This document shows positions 1-7,437 of a stretch of 10,135 nucleotides of DNA, one piece after another. A program made the position numbers and the translations under genes. Positions within the stretch are counted from its first letter, which is position 1. Every line of letters begins with the position of its first letter. The notes beneath the pieces were generated by a model. It did not search any database and was not told the DNA's origin. It saw only the letters and a program-made list of their open reading frames with translations. The DNA comes from Bacillota bacterium (GTDB lineage: Bacteria; Bacillota; Clostridia; Lutisporales; Lutisporaceae): contig JALNWH010000068.1 of the NCBI GenBank assembly GCA_023230985.1, positions 1 to 10,135 on the forward strand. The letters run 5' to 3'.

Positions 1-31
1 CCTCCTAATCCTACACTTTTCGATTAGGGGG
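1..31. repeat. Hairpin at the window edge
   Basis: CCTCCTAATC (1-10) can pair with GATTAGGGGG (22-31) over ten positions, nine Watson-Crick and one G-U, around an 11-base loop. It is not followed directly by a T run, so it is not a textbook intrinsic terminator on the + strand. It may continue to the left of the window. It could be part of a leader or intergenic repeat, and its role is unknown. Confidence 0.45.
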
Positions 32-45
32 GCTTGGAAATTTAA

Positions 46-89
46 AAAGTGGTCTCGACTGCTGTATTCACAACGGTCGAGAACACTTT
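46..89. terminator. Probable intrinsic (possibly bidirectional) terminator
   Basis: AAAGTGGTCTCGACTG (46-61) pairs with CGGTCGAGAACACTTT (74-89): fourteen Watson-Crick pairs, one G-U and one mismatch across sixteen positions, with a 12-base loop. The GC-rich stem is flanked by A-rich sequence on the left and T-rich sequence on the right, so it could end transcription in either direction. No gene end is visible just upstream inside the window, so the transcript it ends would come from the left. Confidence 0.55.
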
Positions 90-168
90 AATTGTATTTA
101 TTGAGTTTTATCGGACAGCAATAATTCATTATTCGTTATTCACTCTTCGTTCTTAGTTATCTTTCCCT

Positions 169-186
169 CCCTTCGACTCCGCTCAG
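169..186. repeat. REP-like intergenic motif (half element)
   Basis: CCCTTCGACTCCGCTCAG resembles a short repetitive motif that I recall from intergenic DNA of several Bacteroidetes. Only one arm is clear here; a matching inverted arm is not obvious. It sits in the more GC-rich part of the leader. Copy number cannot be judged from one window. Confidence 0.3.
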
Positions 187-269
187 AGCACCGCTTTCTA
201 ACTTTATAAACTCGTAGCCCGCAACTCAAAACATTCCCCTCCATTCCTCCGTTATAAAAATCAATGATC

Positions 270-281
270 AACACGCGTGTT
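270..281. promoter_or_regulatory. Perfect 12-bp palindrome, candidate operator
   Basis: AACACGCGTGTT is its own reverse complement. Its GC-rich core (CGCG) stands out in AT-rich surroundings. Perfect short palindromes like this often bind dimeric regulators, but no regulator gene is present in the window, so the assignment is an inference. It lies about 350 bases upstream of the first gene and 56 bases upstream of a TACATTTG box. Confidence 0.35.
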
Positions 282-336
282 ATACATCTTGAACATATAA
301 ACCACAAACAATATAGCATACAAGCATTTTTTTGAT

Positions 337-344
337 TACATTTG
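337..344 (+). promoter_or_regulatory. TACATTTG box, candidate Bacteroidales -7 element
   Basis: TACATTTG is an exact match to the Bacteroidales -7 consensus TAnnTTTG. No clear TTG-type -33 element lies at the expected distance upstream, so it may be weak, need an activator, or be a chance match. If used, it would give the first gene an untranslated leader of roughly 280 bases. Confidence 0.3.
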
Positions 345-373
345 CATGTTTTTAAAACTGATGAAAAAGCATG

Positions 374-390
374 AATTGTAAATCACAATT
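374..390. repeat. Small inverted repeat AATTGT-N5-ACAATT
   Basis: Six-base arms (374-379 and 385-390) flank a 5-base spacer. It lies 30 bases after the TACATTTG box, where a regulatory protein could affect a transcript starting there. It is short and AT-rich, so a chance origin is possible. Confidence 0.3.
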
Positions 391-631
391 ACGAATTCCT
401 TACGCTCTTGCAATGAATGATATAAGCAGTATGAATTTTCAAACATGCTATAAGACTAAGCTAATTGGTAGAATGACATTCTTTTCTATACTGATGAAAG
501 CCCACTATATGAGTGAATGATATGGGAATGGTGGAGGAGAAGTATGTTGGGTTGATGGTGAACAAGAAATATTTGCGTATAGTTTGTATTACTTTAATAT
601 AATATTCAATTCTAAAAGAATGACTTAATCA

Positions 632-2152
632 ATGTCCTCTACTAAAACCATAGCTAAAAATACCCTCTTTCTCTATTTTCGAATGATTTTGGTGATGGGG
701 GTGTCGCTTTATACTTCCAGAATAGTTCTTAATACATTGGGTGTAGAAGATTATGGGATTTACAATGTGGTGGGTGGTGTGGTCGTAATGTTTGGCTTTC
801 TGAATAGCTCAATGGCTACAGCCACAAACCGTTTTCTTTCATTTGAAATAGGACGAAAAGACTATGTGAGGTTAGCTAATGTTTTTAGTATGAGTGTTAA
901 TATCCATATAATTATAGCAGTAGCTATTTTTATTTTAGCTGAAACAATAGGCTTGTGGTTTTTAAATACGCAGTTAAAAATACCTCCCAGTCGTTTTAAT
1001 GCAGCTTTATGGGTTTATCAATTTTCAATATTATCGTTTATGATTTCTATTATAAGAGTTCCATATAACTCTATGATAATAGCTCATGAGAAAATGAACA
1101 TTTACGCTTGGATAGGAATATTAGAAGTGATACTGAAGTTAGTAATAGTGTATTTGCTCCAAATAGCGTTGTATGATAAACTTAAATTTTATAGTGTTCT
1201 TACATTTTCAGTTACGTTGCTAATTAGTTTGATTTATGCTATTTACTGTCTTAGAAAGTTCAAAGAGGCAAAATATAAGCTCTATTGGGAGTCAACTTTG
1301 TTCAAAGAGGTTTTTAGCCATTCGGGTTGGATGCTTTTTGGCACAACAACTAATATGCTAAGCACGCAAGGAGTTAACATGTTAATGAATATTTTCTTTG
1401 GTGTAACTGTTAATGCTGCAAGAGCAATAGCATATCAAATACAAGCCGCTGTCAATACTTTTGTATCTAATTTTATGATGGCAGTTAATCCTCAAATCAT
1501 TAAATTATATGCGCAGGATGATTTGGAATCAATGTATAAGTTGGTTTTTAGATCTTCAAGATTTTCATTTTATTTATTATTCATTATAGCACTACCTGTT
1601 TTGATGCTAACAGAAACATTTTTAACTTGGTGGCTTAAAATAGTACCTGAATTTGCTGTACTATTTACGAGGCTAACAGTAGTTGATCTTGCGTTTACTG
1701 TGTTCTATGGTCCATTGGCTACTATAAATCAAGCAACAGGAAAAATTAGAAGCTATCAGCTGATGATTACAATACTATTCTCGACTATTTTTATAACAAC
1801 ATTTATTGCCTATAAAGCTGGCTTACCTAGCTATACAGCATTTATTATAATGATAGTGGTGTCAGTTATAGGTGTTTTAGCAAGACTATTAATATTAAAA
1901 AGACAGATTAATTTTTCTATATATAGATATTTCAAAAATGTGATTCTCAGAACATCATTAGTAGTATTGATATCTATACCTATACCGCTGGTTCTACTAA
2001 TTAATACAAATCCAGGTCTTATGCAATTTTTAATTATTGGTTTTGCATCAGTTATTTCCACAATATTGTCAGTATGGCTGGTTGGTATAGAAAGAAGTGA
2101 AAAAATATTCTTTAAACAAAAAATCAAATTAGTACTCTATAAACTAAAATAG
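632..2152 (+). CDS. Wzx-type polysaccharide repeat-unit flippase (MOP superfamily)
   Basis: A 506-residue inner-membrane protein, very hydrophobic along its length, with about 12-14 predicted membrane segments separated by short charged loops, the size and pattern of MOP-superfamily exporters. The N-terminal segment LNTLGVEDYGIYNVVGG (residues 33-49) is characteristic of the lipopolysaccharide/capsule flippases common in Bacteroidales polysaccharide loci. Its expected role is to move undecaprenyl-diphosphate-linked repeat units from the cytoplasmic to the periplasmic face of the membrane, ahead of polymerisation by a Wzy protein such as the one at 7422. The ATG at 632 is the first good start and keeps the basic N-terminal stretch (K5, K9) before the first membrane helix. 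It is the first gene of the visible operon, and the next gene starts 5 bases after its stop. Substrate specificity cannot be read from the sequence. The family assignment is firm and the Wzx role is inferred from context. Confidence 0.9.
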   Translation: MSSTKTIAKNTLFLYFRMILVMGVSLYTSRIVLNTLGVEDYGIYNVVGGVVVMFGFLNSSMATATNRFLSFEIGRKDYVRLANVFSMSVNIHIIIAVAIFILAETIGLWFLNTQLKIPPSRFNAALWVYQFSILSFMISIIRVPYNSMIIAHEKMNIYAWIGILEVILKLVIVYLLQIALYDKLKFYSVLTFSVTLLISLIYAIYCLRKFKEAKYKLYWESTLFKEVFSHSGWMLFGTTTNMLSTQGVNMLMNIFFGVTVNAARAIAYQIQAAVNTFVSNFMMAVNPQIIKLYAQDDLESMYKLVFRSSRFSFYLLFIIALPVLMLTETFLTWWLKIVPEFAVLFTRLTVVDLAFTVFYGPLATINQATGKIRSYQLMITILFSTIFITTFIAYKAGLPSYTAFIIMIVVSVIGVLARLLILKRQINFSIYRYFKNVILRTSLVVLISIPIPLVLLINTNPGLMQFLIIGFASVISTILSVWLVGIERSEKIFFKQKIKLVLYKLK

Positions 2153-2157
2153 TAATA

Positions 2158-3336
2158 ATGATTATCATAGATAAGCCCTATATAAAAGAAATAGATAATA
2201 AATGCAGAATGTCTGCAAATATTATAATAGACGAAAAGTCGGTTGAAATCTGGTTCGAGGTTGATAAAGCCTATGGCAAATATTTGACTTATGAAAGATC
2301 AGATGCATATGTAATAGGAATATTAAGCTATGCAATGCGAAATGGGCATGATATAAAATGCGAACAACCCATGAGTGCCGATTTGTTTTATCAAATTGAT
2401 ACTTATCTAATAGATGCTGTTTATAAAAGTAGTAAGAGTTTACATAGAACTAAGATTATTACAGATGTCTGCAACGAAAAGTTAGAGACTGCAAATGCTG
2501 TTGGAACAGGTATTTCATGTGGGATAGATTCATTTCATGCTGTATCTTCACACACGAGACTTAAAGCAGAGGATTTCAATATAACACATCTGGCATTCAA
2601 TAATGTAGGGTCACATGGAGAAGGTGAAAGAGCTGTAAATTTATTTAATGCAAGAAGAAGCTTAGCTAAAAAATTTGCAGAGGAATACAAATATGAATTT
2701 GTAGAAAGCAATTCAAATATTCATGATGTAATATATCAAAATCACTTTTTAACACACGCATATACTAGCAGTTTTGCCATTTATTGTTTGAGAAAGTTAT
2801 ATTCTACATACTATTATGCATCAAGCAAAACTTTCGCAGAGTTTGATCTTCATAACAATGAGTTTCGTAGTACAAGCAACTATGAACTACTACTATTTTC
2901 TATATTTTCAATCTCAGGTTTAAAAATATATTCTGAAGGCGCTAATTCAACTAGGCTAGAAAAGACTATAGCGGTTAGCAAATATAAACCGTCATACAAT
3001 TATTTAAATGTTTGTACACAAACAGCAGAGAACTGCAATAAATGCGAAAAATGTATTCGCACTTTAGTAACTCTCGATGCTATTAATGCTTTGGATAACT
3101 ATAAAAGTGTATTTGATATTGATTATTACAGGAAACATCGCCAGTGGTATTTTAGAAATATGCTTAGATATAAGCGAATTAAGAAAGATTACAATGAGGT
3201 ATATCCCATGTTAAAGAAAGATATTCATATTCTCACATATTTCATGGCAATGCTCGATATGTTCAAGTATAGCATGATTAAACATACCCCACAAGGAATT
3301 AAGAATATTGTTAAGAATCTAATTGGCAGAAAATAA
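2158..3336 (+). CDS. PP-loop ATPase-like protein with QueC-like cysteine cluster, function unknown
   Basis: A 392-residue, apparently soluble protein with no signal peptide. Residues 116-125 read VGTGISCGIDS, where SCGIDS (120-125) matches the SGGxDS pyrophosphate-binding loop of PP-loop (adenine nucleotide alpha-hydrolase) enzymes with one substitution. Near the C-terminus, Cys286, Cys293, Cys296 and Cys299 form C-x6-C-x2-C-x2-C followed by Arg301. This closely resembles the zinc site of QueC, the 7-cyano-7-deazaguanine synthase. Such enzymes activate a carboxylate or carbonyl with ATP for amide, nitrile or thio chemistry. The protein is longer than QueC (about 230 residues), with about 115 extra residues in front of the loop and about 90 behind the cysteines. 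It lies in a polysaccharide operon, 5 bases after the flippase gene and one base before an FrhB-like gene, so it probably modifies a sugar or a sugar substituent rather than making queuosine. The fold is fairly well supported. The substrate is unknown. Confidence 0.7.
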   Translation: MIIIDKPYIKEIDNKCRMSANIIIDEKSVEIWFEVDKAYGKYLTYERSDAYVIGILSYAMRNGHDIKCEQPMSADLFYQIDTYLIDAVYKSSKSLHRTKIITDVCNEKLETANAVGTGISCGIDSFHAVSSHTRLKAEDFNITHLAFNNVGSHGEGERAVNLFNARRSLAKKFAEEYKYEFVESNSNIHDVIYQNHFLTHAYTSSFAIYCLRKLYSTYYYASSKTFAEFDLHNNEFRSTSNYELLLFSIFSISGLKIYSEGANSTRLEKTIAVSKYKPSYNYLNVCTQTAENCNKCEKCIRTLVTLDAINALDNYKSVFDIDYYRKHRQWYFRNMLRYKRIKKDYNEVYPMLKKDIHILTYFMAMLDMFKYSMIKHTPQGIKNIVKNLIGRK

Positions 3337-3337
3337 T

Positions 3338-4672
3338 ATGACCACCATTAAAGATATAGTAAGAAACGATTTGTGCGTAGGCTGTGGTTTATGCGTGTCC
3401 GAGTCTCAAACTTCAACAATGGAGTGGAACGAATATGGTTTCCTTACCCCAAAGCTTGATGATTCTTTCAATGACACAGCTATAAAAGTTTGCCCATTCA
3501 ATCCCAATCCAGATAATGCGGTGAGAGACGAAGATAAACTTGCCGATATATACTTTAAAGGTAGTACGCACAAAGATGAACACATTGGGCGATTTGAAAA
3601 CACTTATGTGGGATATGCTGACGAGTATAGAGAAACATCCTCTTCGGGTGGAATAGCAACCTACGTTTTTGAACAACTGTTGAAGCAAGATATAGTTCAA
3701 AATATCTTTGTGGTTAAGGAGTTAAACGGCACGTACGCTTATCAATGGTTTAAAGATGCTGAACAAATAAAGGAAATTTCTAAAACAAGATATATTCCTG
3801 TTACATTAGAGAAACTATTTAAAGAAATTGATACAATAGAAGGAAAGATAGCGGTGTCAGGTGTGGCATGTTTTATAAAAGCTATAAGATTAAAACAACA
3901 CTATCATCCACAACTTAAAGGTAAGATACCATTTTTAGTAGGCATCATTTGTGGCGGACTCAAAAGCAGTTTCTTTAGTGACTATCTTGCTCAAAAATCA
4001 GGAATTGAAGGAGAGTACAACAAACAACAATATAGAATTAAGGATTTTAATTCCACTGCATCCGATTATTCATTTGGAGCATTTGATAAGTCCAAAAAGT
4101 TTCATCAAATGAAAATGAGAACTGTAGGCGATATGTGGGGCACAGGACTTTTCAAAAACAATGCATGTGACTTTTGCGATGATGTAACAACCGAGCTTGC
4201 TGACATTTCACTTGGTGATGCATGGTTGCAGCCATACAACAAAGATGGGGCTGGAACCAGCGTTATCGTAACTCGCTCAAAAATAGCAGATAAATTAATT
4301 AAAGAGGGTATTGACAATAAATCATTATCAGTAGAAGAATTAAATCTAGATAGATTCAAAGCATCACAAGAGGGAAGTTTCAAGCATCGACAAAAAGCCA
4401 CAGCCTACCGAATTAAAAAGAAAAGAAAAACTCAACAAGTAATTCCTCAAAAGCGAGAACGTCTGTTTCAGTCTATTCCTTTAGAGTTTAAGCTAGTTCA
4501 AAACTTACGAATGCAATTGCGAGCAAAAAGCCTAACTTCATGGAAAGAAAACCCAAATGCGCTTGTGTTTGAGAATGATATTGCACCACTTAAGAAAGAG
4601 TTAAGAATAAAAACTATTATATATCATTATGCTCAGGTAATTAAAGGCAAATTAGGAATGAGGAAGTTATAA
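3338..4672 (+). CDS. FrhB-like (coenzyme F420 hydrogenase/dehydrogenase beta subunit family) iron-sulfur protein
   Basis: A 444-residue cytoplasmic protein. The N-terminus has a ferredoxin-type motif, CVGCGLC (Cys13, Cys16, Cys19), and a fourth likely ligand in CPF at Cys52, enough for one [4Fe-4S] cluster. Family landmarks follow: SSSGGIATYVFEQLL, a GVACFIKAIRLK segment (usually GxPCQ in relatives), VGIICGGLKS, and a late CDFCDD motif (Cys277, Cys280) leading to ADISLGDAW. Homologues in methanogens reduce coenzyme F420 with flavin. Bacteroidales capsule-locus members have no known F420 partner and their reaction is not established, so a redox step on a sugar or substituent is an inference. 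The frame stays open from a TTG at 3323, but that start would overlap the preceding gene; the ATG at 3338, one base after the upstream stop, is preferred. A pyruvyl transferase family gene lies nearby downstream, a neighbour often seen with this family. Confidence 0.82.
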   Translation: MTTIKDIVRNDLCVGCGLCVSESQTSTMEWNEYGFLTPKLDDSFNDTAIKVCPFNPNPDNAVRDEDKLADIYFKGSTHKDEHIGRFENTYVGYADEYRETSSSGGIATYVFEQLLKQDIVQNIFVVKELNGTYAYQWFKDAEQIKEISKTRYIPVTLEKLFKEIDTIEGKIAVSGVACFIKAIRLKQHYHPQLKGKIPFLVGIICGGLKSSFFSDYLAQKSGIEGEYNKQQYRIKDFNSTASDYSFGAFDKSKKFHQMKMRTVGDMWGTGLFKNNACDFCDDVTTELADISLGDAWLQPYNKDGAGTSVIVTRSKIADKLIKEGIDNKSLSVEELNLDRFKASQEGSFKHRQKATAYRIKKKRKTQQVIPQKRERLFQSIPLEFKLVQNLRMQLRAKSLTSWKENPNALVFENDIAPLKKELRIKTIIYHYAQVIKGKLGMRKL

Positions 4673-4689
4673 TCTTATTTATAACAAGT

Positions 4690-5064
4690 ATGAACAAAGA
4701 AAAAATAGAATATTTTGACTTCTTAAAAGGTATAGCAAGAATATGGAGACAAATGATTGGGTTTGATGTTACTTCCTTTCTTGCTATTATAAGAATGTTA
4801 TTTTCTTTTGATTTAGATTATAGATCAAATTCAATTGAGTGGAAAACGACTACATATTTAGATAACATTAGTTTCGGGGTTTATTTATTATATCCGTATT
4901 TTTTATCTTTTGTAATTAGAGCTCTAATCAATCGAATTCCAATCGGTGGATATTTTACAAATCAGGTTATTTTAACAACAATGATCTTGATTTATTGTAT
5001 GATTACAATATCAATTATAAGAAGAATTAGCAAAAAATATTCAATAAAACATTTAGAAGTTTAA
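4690..5064 (+). pseudogene. Internally deleted acyltransferase (acyltransferase-3 family remnant)
   Basis: The reading frame is intact but encodes only 124 residues, against the 330-380 usual for membrane O-acyltransferases of the acyltransferase-3 family. Residues 1-16, ending YFDFLKGIA, match the usual family N-terminus, which normally runs on into the first membrane helix with its conserved histidine. From residue 17 (about base 4738) the sequence jumps to what looks like the C-terminal part: a loop, then ISFGVYLLYPYFLSF (a variant of the family's late YLxHP segment), then a last hydrophobic helix and a basic tail. Some 200-240 residues, including the expected catalytic histidine and most helices, are missing, so acyl transfer is unlikely. 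The deletion kept the frame, so a short membrane peptide may still be made. It starts 17 bases after the FrhB-like gene and ends 2 bases before the next. Gene remnant is well supported; the exact deletion point is an inference. Confidence 0.75.
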
Positions 5065-5066
5065 TT

Positions 5067-6131
5067 ATGAAAATAGGCATTCTAACATTCCATTGGGGAA
5101 CTAATTATGGAGGAGTTTTACAAGCTTATGCCCTCCAAACCTATTTAGAACTATTAGGCTATGAAGTTAGAATAATCAACTATGCACCTCGATCATTTCG
5201 TGATAACTTTTGGAGATGTTTTATTACAAAAAATCCTATTGTTGCTTATAATAATTTTATGGATTTTTTTAAGGAAAGAGCGATTGCTAAGTTTAGAAAA
5301 CAACACCTGAAGATAACTGAGCGTTATTTTACACCAGAAGATCTTATGGCAAATACACCAAATTGTGATGTGTATATAGTTGGAAGTGATCAAGTATGGA
5401 ACCCCTATGGTTTAGCGTCCAATCAAAAAATTTACTTTCTCCCTTTTCTCGCTCAAAAAACAAAAAAAATCTCTTATGCTGCTAGCTTTGGTGTAAGCAG
5501 CTATCCGAATCATTTACTGATAGAGATTGCTCCATCATTAAAGCAATTCCATAGAATAAGTGTGCGTGAAAATAGTGGTTTGTCTATCTTAAGTACAATA
5601 GGTATTGAAGATGCTTTATTGATGCCAGATCCTACTCTATTATTAAATGTTGATAGTTATTTGAAACTAATAAAGAAACAATCGTATGGAACACAGAGTA
5701 AATATTTCTTTTACATTCTTCAAGACAATCAAATAACAATCAACAAAACATATAAGTATTGTAAGAGAAAATATACCGTTAGTAGTAATCTAAGCTTAAA
5801 AAATAGAACTAATGGCATTGAGAAATGGTTATCTTACTTTAAGTATTCAGACTTTATTGTAACTAACTCTTTTCATGGTGTTGTTTTTAGTATTATTTTT
5901 AAAAAAAACTTTATAGCAATTCCTATATCCGGAAAGCATGAAGGTATGAATGATCGAATTTACACTTTGTTAGACACATTTAAATTAAGAGGTAGAATAA
6001 TAGATGAGTTTGATGCTGAAAAATTTGAGGAACTAATTAATAAACAGATAGATTGGACAAGTTGTTTAGAAAAACAGAAACACTTACAAGATAATGCTTA
6101 TAATTTTTTAGTTGAATCTATTAATAATTAA
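5067..6131 (+). CDS. Polysaccharide pyruvyl transferase family protein
   Basis: A 354-residue cytoplasmic protein of the polysaccharide pyruvyl transferase family (CsaB/WcaK type), full length for the family. The N-terminus, MKIGILTFHWGTNYGGVLQA, is typical, with the glycine-rich GTNYGG turn at residues 11-16. The middle motif GSDQVWN lies at residues 106-112, and the late SFHG motif at residues 268-271 (His270) is a family hallmark. Members are thought to transfer pyruvate from phosphoenolpyruvate to a sugar as a ketal; others in Bacteroidales loci act on unknown substrates or as glycosyltransferase-like enzymes, so pyruvylation is likely but not proven. The ATG at 5067 follows the remnant's stop by 2 bases and fits the family N-terminus exactly. 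Its stop codon overlaps a promoter-like box at 6132. An A8 run at 5901-5908 is a possible slippage site but does not disturb the frame here. Confidence 0.85.
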   Translation: MKIGILTFHWGTNYGGVLQAYALQTYLELLGYEVRIINYAPRSFRDNFWRCFITKNPIVAYNNFMDFFKERAIAKFRKQHLKITERYFTPEDLMANTPNCDVYIVGSDQVWNPYGLASNQKIYFLPFLAQKTKKISYAASFGVSSYPNHLLIEIAPSLKQFHRISVRENSGLSILSTIGIEDALLMPDPTLLLNVDSYLKLIKKQSYGTQSKYFFYILQDNQITINKTYKYCKRKYTVSSNLSLKNRTNGIEKWLSYFKYSDFIVTNSFHGVVFSIIFKKNFIAIPISGKHEGMNDRIYTLLDTFKLRGRIIDEFDAEKFEELINKQIDWTSCLEKQKHLQDNAYNFLVESINN

Positions 6132-6139
6132 TATCTTTG
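6112..6139 (+). promoter_or_regulatory. Candidate internal promoter (TTG ... TATCTTTG)
   Basis: TATCTTTG (6132-6139) is an exact TAnnTTTG -7 match, with TTG at 6112-6114 lying 17 bases upstream as a possible -33 element. It starts right at the stop codon of the preceding gene and ends 23 bases before the ATG at 6163, so the downstream glycosyltransferase and polymerase genes could be transcribed separately with a very short leader. The same 11 bases, TAATATCTTTG, recur at 9821-9831. Confidence 0.4.
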
Positions 6140-6162
6140 TTACATTTAAGCTGTAATAAATA

Positions 6163-7437
6163 ATGCAAGGCAATATAAAAACAAAAATACTTTGGTTTTC
6201 GAATGCTGTATTGGGTGAGCAGAATGTAATAGGTTCAGGTTCCTGGCTGCATGCAATGCGAGATTTAGTTGCTCATGAAATTGAATTAATAAATATTACC
6301 AACTCTAACGTTAAAGATATTCAGCATTTCAAATACGAAAATTTTGAGGAGTTCATACTGCCATACTATAAGCTTTTCAATGGTGTGCCGTCATTATCCA
6401 ATATTAATTATATAACAAAAATTGTAGAAACTGTTAATCCTGACATTATTCATGTTTGGGGTGTTGAACAATACTGGGGTCTTTTATTTAGCAGAGGATA
6501 TATAGATAGGGATTATCTATTAGAGATTCAGGGACTATTAGGTTCATGTTATAATGTTTATTATGGAGGTTTAACTATTACAGAACGGTTAAAATGTATT
6601 GGTGTAAAAGAACTCATAAGACCAACGTCCCTCTTATCCATTAAGAAAAAATATTTATACAAAAGATCTCTTTATGAGCAAGAGATATTATCTAATGCAC
6701 GGTATATTTCTACGCAGTCTGATTGGGTGAGAGATCAGATATCATTCTTTGCCGAACCTATTCAATTGTATAAAACAAAAATTAGCATTAGGAGTGATTT
6801 TTATGAAAGTGCGAAGTGGAATATTGATAATCATGTCCAGTCAGAGTATTTCAAAGTTTTTACCACCGTGTCATATTTTTCTCCTTTTAAAGGTTTTCAT
6901 ATCTTAATTAAAGCTTTAATCCTTTTAAAAGCTAAGTACAATAATATTGTGCTATATGTTGCTGGTGATAATATTTTAAATGAGATATTTTATAGAAAGG
7001 ATGGCTATAAGAAATATTTAACTAAGTTGATAAATGAGCACAGACTCGAAGCAAACGTAGTTTTTCTTGGTAGACTTAATGCTCAACAAATAGCAAGTCA
7101 GCTTTTACAAAGTGATGTTTTTGTTAACACTTCTTTTGTTGAGTCTTTTTCCTTAGGAGCTGCAGAAGCTTTGTACTTAGGTGTTCCCTCTGTGCTGTCT
7201 TATGCTGGCGCTATGCCTAATTTCTCCAAAGAAAAGCCGACGGCTTTATATTATTCTCCATTGGATTATGTTGATTGTGCTGCTCAGATAGATAGATTTC
7301 TGTCAGATGAAAAAACAGCTTTAAAGTTTTCGAAGAATGCAATTGAATCTATGCACACAAGTAATAACCTTACAGAGATCAAAAATACCCAATTAAGAAT
7401 TTATAAAGATTTTCAGAAAAAATGCACGCAACTTTAA
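6163..7437 (+). CDS. Glycosyltransferase, GT4-like (GT-B fold)
   Basis: A 424-residue, apparently cytoplasmic or membrane-associated protein. The N-terminal half has a glycine/serine stretch, GSGSWLHAMRDL, at residues 25-36, typical of the acceptor-binding half of retaining GT-B enzymes, and a PDIIHVWG segment near residue 100. The C-terminal half has the donor-binding features: a VVFLGRL segment, then VNTSFVESFSLGAAEALYLG, with the E-x7-E pair at Glu327 and Glu335, which usually contacts the nucleotide-sugar donor. It probably adds one sugar, with retention of configuration, to the growing lipid-linked repeat unit. Donor and linkage cannot be read from sequence. The start at 6163 gives the usual basic lead-in (NIKTK) to the first strand. 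It overlaps the next gene by 16 bases, which favours coupled translation. Confidence 0.85.
   Translation: MQGNIKTKILWFSNAVLGEQNVIGSGSWLHAMRDLVAHEIELINITNSNVKDIQHFKYENFEEFILPYYKLFNGVPSLSNINYITKIVETVNPDIIHVWGVEQYWGLLFSRGYIDRDYLLEIQGLLGSCYNVYYGGLTITERLKCIGVKELIRPTSLLSIKKKYLYKRSLYEQEILSNARYISTQSDWVRDQISFFAEPIQLYKTKISIRSDFYESAKWNIDNHVQSEYFKVFTTVSYFSPFKGFHILIKALILLKAKYNNIVLYVAGDNILNEIFYRKDGYKKYLTKLINEHRLEANVVFLGRLNAQQIASQLLQSDVFVNTSFVESFSLGAAEALYLGVPSVLSYAGAMPNFSKEKPTALYYSPLDYVDCAAQIDRFLSDEKTALKFSKNAIESMHTSNNLTEIKNTQLRIYKDFQKKCTQL

Larger units (their letters stand above)
1..631. other. Gene-free leader region upstream of the polysaccharide operon
   Basis: No convincing protein-coding gene is visible on either strand. 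The first 240 bases or so are richer in G and C than the rest and contain two hairpins and a REP-like motif, which suits the end of an upstream transcription unit. From about 241 the DNA becomes AT-rich and holds a 12-bp palindrome, a second inverted repeat and a TACATTTG box. Two short reading frames, 431-520 (29 codons) and 528-602 (24 codons), have no recognisable product. Bases 578-586 (TATAGTTTG) resemble a Bacteroidales -7 box with one extra base, and TTG at 552-554 could be its -33 partner, so transcription of the first gene may begin near 590. That is a weak inference. No UpxY- or UpxZ-type regulator gene is present here. Confidence 0.6.

Noticed and set aside
431..520. A 29-codon open frame in the leader, starting MNFQTCYK
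   Set aside because: Short, with no recognisable domain, and expected by chance in AT-rich DNA.
414..523. Direct repeat TGAATGATAT at 414-423 and 514-523, exactly 100 bases apart
   Set aside because: Ten AT-rich bases with no similarity around them; likely chance.
528..602. A 24-codon frame starting MVEEKYVG, and a GGAGGAG stretch at 532-538 in front of a 3-codon ATG frame at 544
   Set aside because: Too short to support as a gene; Bacteroidales do not rely on Shine-Dalgarno sequences, so the purine stretch is weak evidence. A decayed gene end cannot be excluded.
3323..3337. TTG start for the FrhB-like protein, adding five residues
   Set aside because: It would overlap the preceding gene, while an ATG one base after that gene's stop gives the usual family N-terminus.
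3406..4401. Minus-strand open frames of 65-98 codons inside the FrhB-like gene, and similar ones at 1831-2127 and 5193-5393
   Set aside because: They lie opposite well-supported genes and have no recognisable domains; they are antisense shadows.
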